Shown here in pieces: positions 62,675 to 64,000 of a stretch of 64,000 nt of DNA; position 1 is the first letter of the stretch; the number at the start of each line of letters is the position of its first letter. Where the stretch lies: assembly GCF_907165045.1 (NCBI RefSeq), contig NZ_CAJRAU010000007.1, positions 270,058 to 334,057 on the forward strand, in the 5' to 3' direction. Source of the stretch: Dyadobacter linearis. GTDB taxonomy: Bacteria > Bacteroidota > Bacteroidia > Cytophagales > Spirosomataceae. Under the pieces are notes generated by a model. That model was given only the letters and a program-made list of their open reading frames with translations, made no database searches and was not told the origin of the DNA. The position numbers and the translations under genes were made by a program.

Positions 62675-63589
62675 ATGAAAACAGAAGCGCCTGCTTTATA
62701 CAAATTTGAATCATTGACCGACTTTCACCGGGTGTTTGGGCTTCCCAAGCCTTTGCACCCGATGGTAAGTTTTATCAATATCAAAGATATGACCATAACT
62801 CCGGGTGCATTGCCGCCCTCAATGGTTATGCCTTTTTACAAGATCGCTTACAAAATGAACCTGTGCGGGAAGGCCAAGTACGGGCAAAATTATTACGACT
62901 TTGGCGAAGGCGGCCTAGTGTTTACCGCGCCGGGGCAAATTTTTGAAAGTCCAAGCGCGAGTGCAACTTCCGGTTTCCTGCTGCTTGTTCACCCCGACTT
63001 TATGCTTTCCTACCCGCTGGCCGGTACAATTAAGCAGTACGGCTTCTTCAACTATGCAGCCAATGAGGCATTGCATCTTTCAGAGAAAGAACGTGTCGCT
63101 ATTTTTGCAGTTTTCAATATTATCGAGGAAGAACTAGATAACAGAATTGATCAATTCAGTCAGGATGTGCTGATTTCCCAGATTGAACTGCTGCTTAATT
63201 ACAGCAACCGGTTTTACGGGCGGCAATTTATTACCAGAAAAGTTGGCAATAATAACCTGCTGCAAAAGATCGAAGATATTTTAGATGATTATTTTAAAAA
63301 TGGAACCGCTTCTGAAAGCGGCGTTCCTACCGTTCAAGTGCTTGCCGACAAATTAGGCATGTCGGCAAGTTATTTGAGTGATATGCTGCGGTCGTTGACA
63401 GGCGAAAATGCCCAGCATCACATTCAGGAAAAGCTTGTTGAAAAAGCTAAGGAAAGACTGTCAACTTCCAACGCATCCGTCTCTGAAATAGCGTATGAAC
63501 TCGGATTTGAATATCCACAATCTTTCAGCCGACTTTTTAAAACAAAAACAAATCTTTCCCCGCTTGCTTTCAGACAATCATTTAATTGA
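62675..63589 (+). CDS. AraC-family transcriptional regulator
   Basis: A protein of 304 residues. The N-terminal part (about 30-130) is a cupin-like sensor domain (PGALPPSMVMPFYKIAY, GGLVFTAPGQIFE). The C-terminal DNA-binding domain has both helix-turn-helices (VLADKLGMSASYLSDMLRSLTGENAQ and VSEIAYELGFEYPQSFSRLFKTKTNLSPLAFR). It follows the SDR gene by 34 bases and probably controls the NmrA-SDR pair. The effector is unknown. Confidence 0.92.
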   Translation: MKTEAPALYKFESLTDFHRVFGLPKPLHPMVSFINIKDMTITPGALPPSMVMPFYKIAYKMNLCGKAKYGQNYYDFGEGGLVFTAPGQIFESPSASATSGFLLLVHPDFMLSYPLAGTIKQYGFFNYAANEALHLSEKERVAIFAVFNIIEEELDNRIDQFSQDVLISQIELLLNYSNRFYGRQFITRKVGNNNLLQKIEDILDDYFKNGTASESGVPTVQVLADKLGMSASYLSDMLRSLTGENAQHHIQEKLVEKAKERLSTSNASVSEIAYELGFEYPQSFSRLFKTKTNLSPLAFRQSFN

Positions 63590-63668
63590 AAATGCAACAG
63601 TTAGTACTTTTACTTTCCTCAAAATATCCGATACGTGCGTGATAATTGATGATAAATAAAGCGACTCC

Positions 63669-63872
63669 TTACTGCGCTTTTGCCCTTTGTTTTTCGTAAT
63701 CAATCTTGCCGTAATCTCCATTATAGTAGTCGCGGTAGGCATTGGCTACATCTAGCTTGGAATTCATAACGAATGGTCCTTCTGCAAAGATCGGCTCTTG
63801 ATAAGATCCGCCGCCGAACAATATGAAGTCGCAAGCTGCTGCATGCTCATTCCGCAGTTCAATGCTGCCTTC
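63669..63872 (-). pseudogene. Pirin-family gene remnant (C-terminal part)
   Basis: The minus-strand frame from an in-frame stop (63873-63875) to the stop at 63669-63671 encodes about 67 residues ending in the pirin C-terminus: HAAACDFILFGGGSYQEPIFAEGPFVMNSKLDVANAYRDYY-type sequence, with EPIxxxGPFVMN as the diagnostic motif. The N-terminal cupin half is missing; upstream sequence in this frame is broken by stops. Pirins are cytoplasmic metal-binding cupins, often next to SDR and AraC genes, as here. The rest of the edge region (63590-63668 and 63876-64000) shows no gene I can support. Confidence 0.7.
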
Positions 63873-64000
63873 TTAGATATTCCTGTGAAAGTACTCCAGT
63901 GTTCCTGGGCAAAAGACGCCGTTAATTCCTGCGCAAACTACGCCACCTAAAAGTGGCTAACGGCACTGAGCGAGAGTGATAATTTAAACTTAATGATTTT

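Overview
The window reads as chromosomal DNA of a Bacteroidota member of the order Cytophagales, most like Dyadobacter and relatives in the Spirosomataceae. The evidence is the gene families: a SusC/SusD pair with an ECF sigma factor and FecR anti-sigma factor, a Nudix-type AraR, a GLPGLI protein, 7TMR-DISM kinases, a Bacteroidota-type putative porin and a Bacteroidota-type BlaI. Promoter-like boxes of the TAnnTTTG type also recur. Base composition is moderate with AT-rich spacers. No rRNA operon, CRISPR array, transposase or prophage is visible. The genus is an inference.

Region by region. 1-5.7 kb: the start of an AI-2E-type transporter, then an extracytoplasmic flavin/electron-transfer cluster (ApbE facing a PepSY-flavodoxin-reductase, a DUF2271 protein and an ankyrin protein). 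5.8-9.8 kb: a purine microsatellite, a GH39-like glycosidase, two small unknown genes and a secreted EEP-family phosphodiesterase. 9.8-18.6 kb: a structured palindromic repeat, then a sigma/FecR/SusC/SusD locus with a Tat-exported metallophosphoesterase. 18.8-23.7 kb: araR and araBAD for L-arabinose catabolism. 24.5-32 kb: a tightly coupled cluster of a ThiF-nitroreductase fusion, a GNAT-like acyltransferase, a 7TM receptor kinase, a receiver-kinase and a receiver, with a further receiver protein divergent from it. This is the most interesting, least explained system here.

32-44 kb: a lipoprotein esterase, an acyltransferase, SRPBCC, MerR, an M28 peptidase, a YfcE-like phosphoesterase, an outer-membrane barrel/GLPGLI pair, an OmpA-like lipoprotein and a threonine/serine dehydratase. 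44-52.5 kb: an AddB-like nuclease, a putative porin and lpxK in one operon, then menC and hemF separated by a C/G-rich repeat cluster. 52.5-58.2 kb: a higBA toxin-antitoxin module, a PepSY-like lipoprotein, a BlaI-TlpA unit with a clear operator, and a TonB receptor. 58.4-58.8 kb: tmRNA (ssrA) with a readable tag, GESTYAMAA. 59-64 kb: a small-molecule metabolism and stress neighbourhood (SnoaL, isochorismatase-like hydrolase, Crp, NmrA, SDR, AraC) ending in a broken pirin gene.

The genes work as several independent modules: arabinose uptake-to-pentose-phosphate catabolism, a TonB/SusCD uptake locus with surface phosphoesterases, periplasmic flavin chemistry, envelope biogenesis (LpxK, porin, OmpA), quinone and heme synthesis, and two-component signalling. 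All functions are inferred from sequence patterns recognised by eye; no database search was run.
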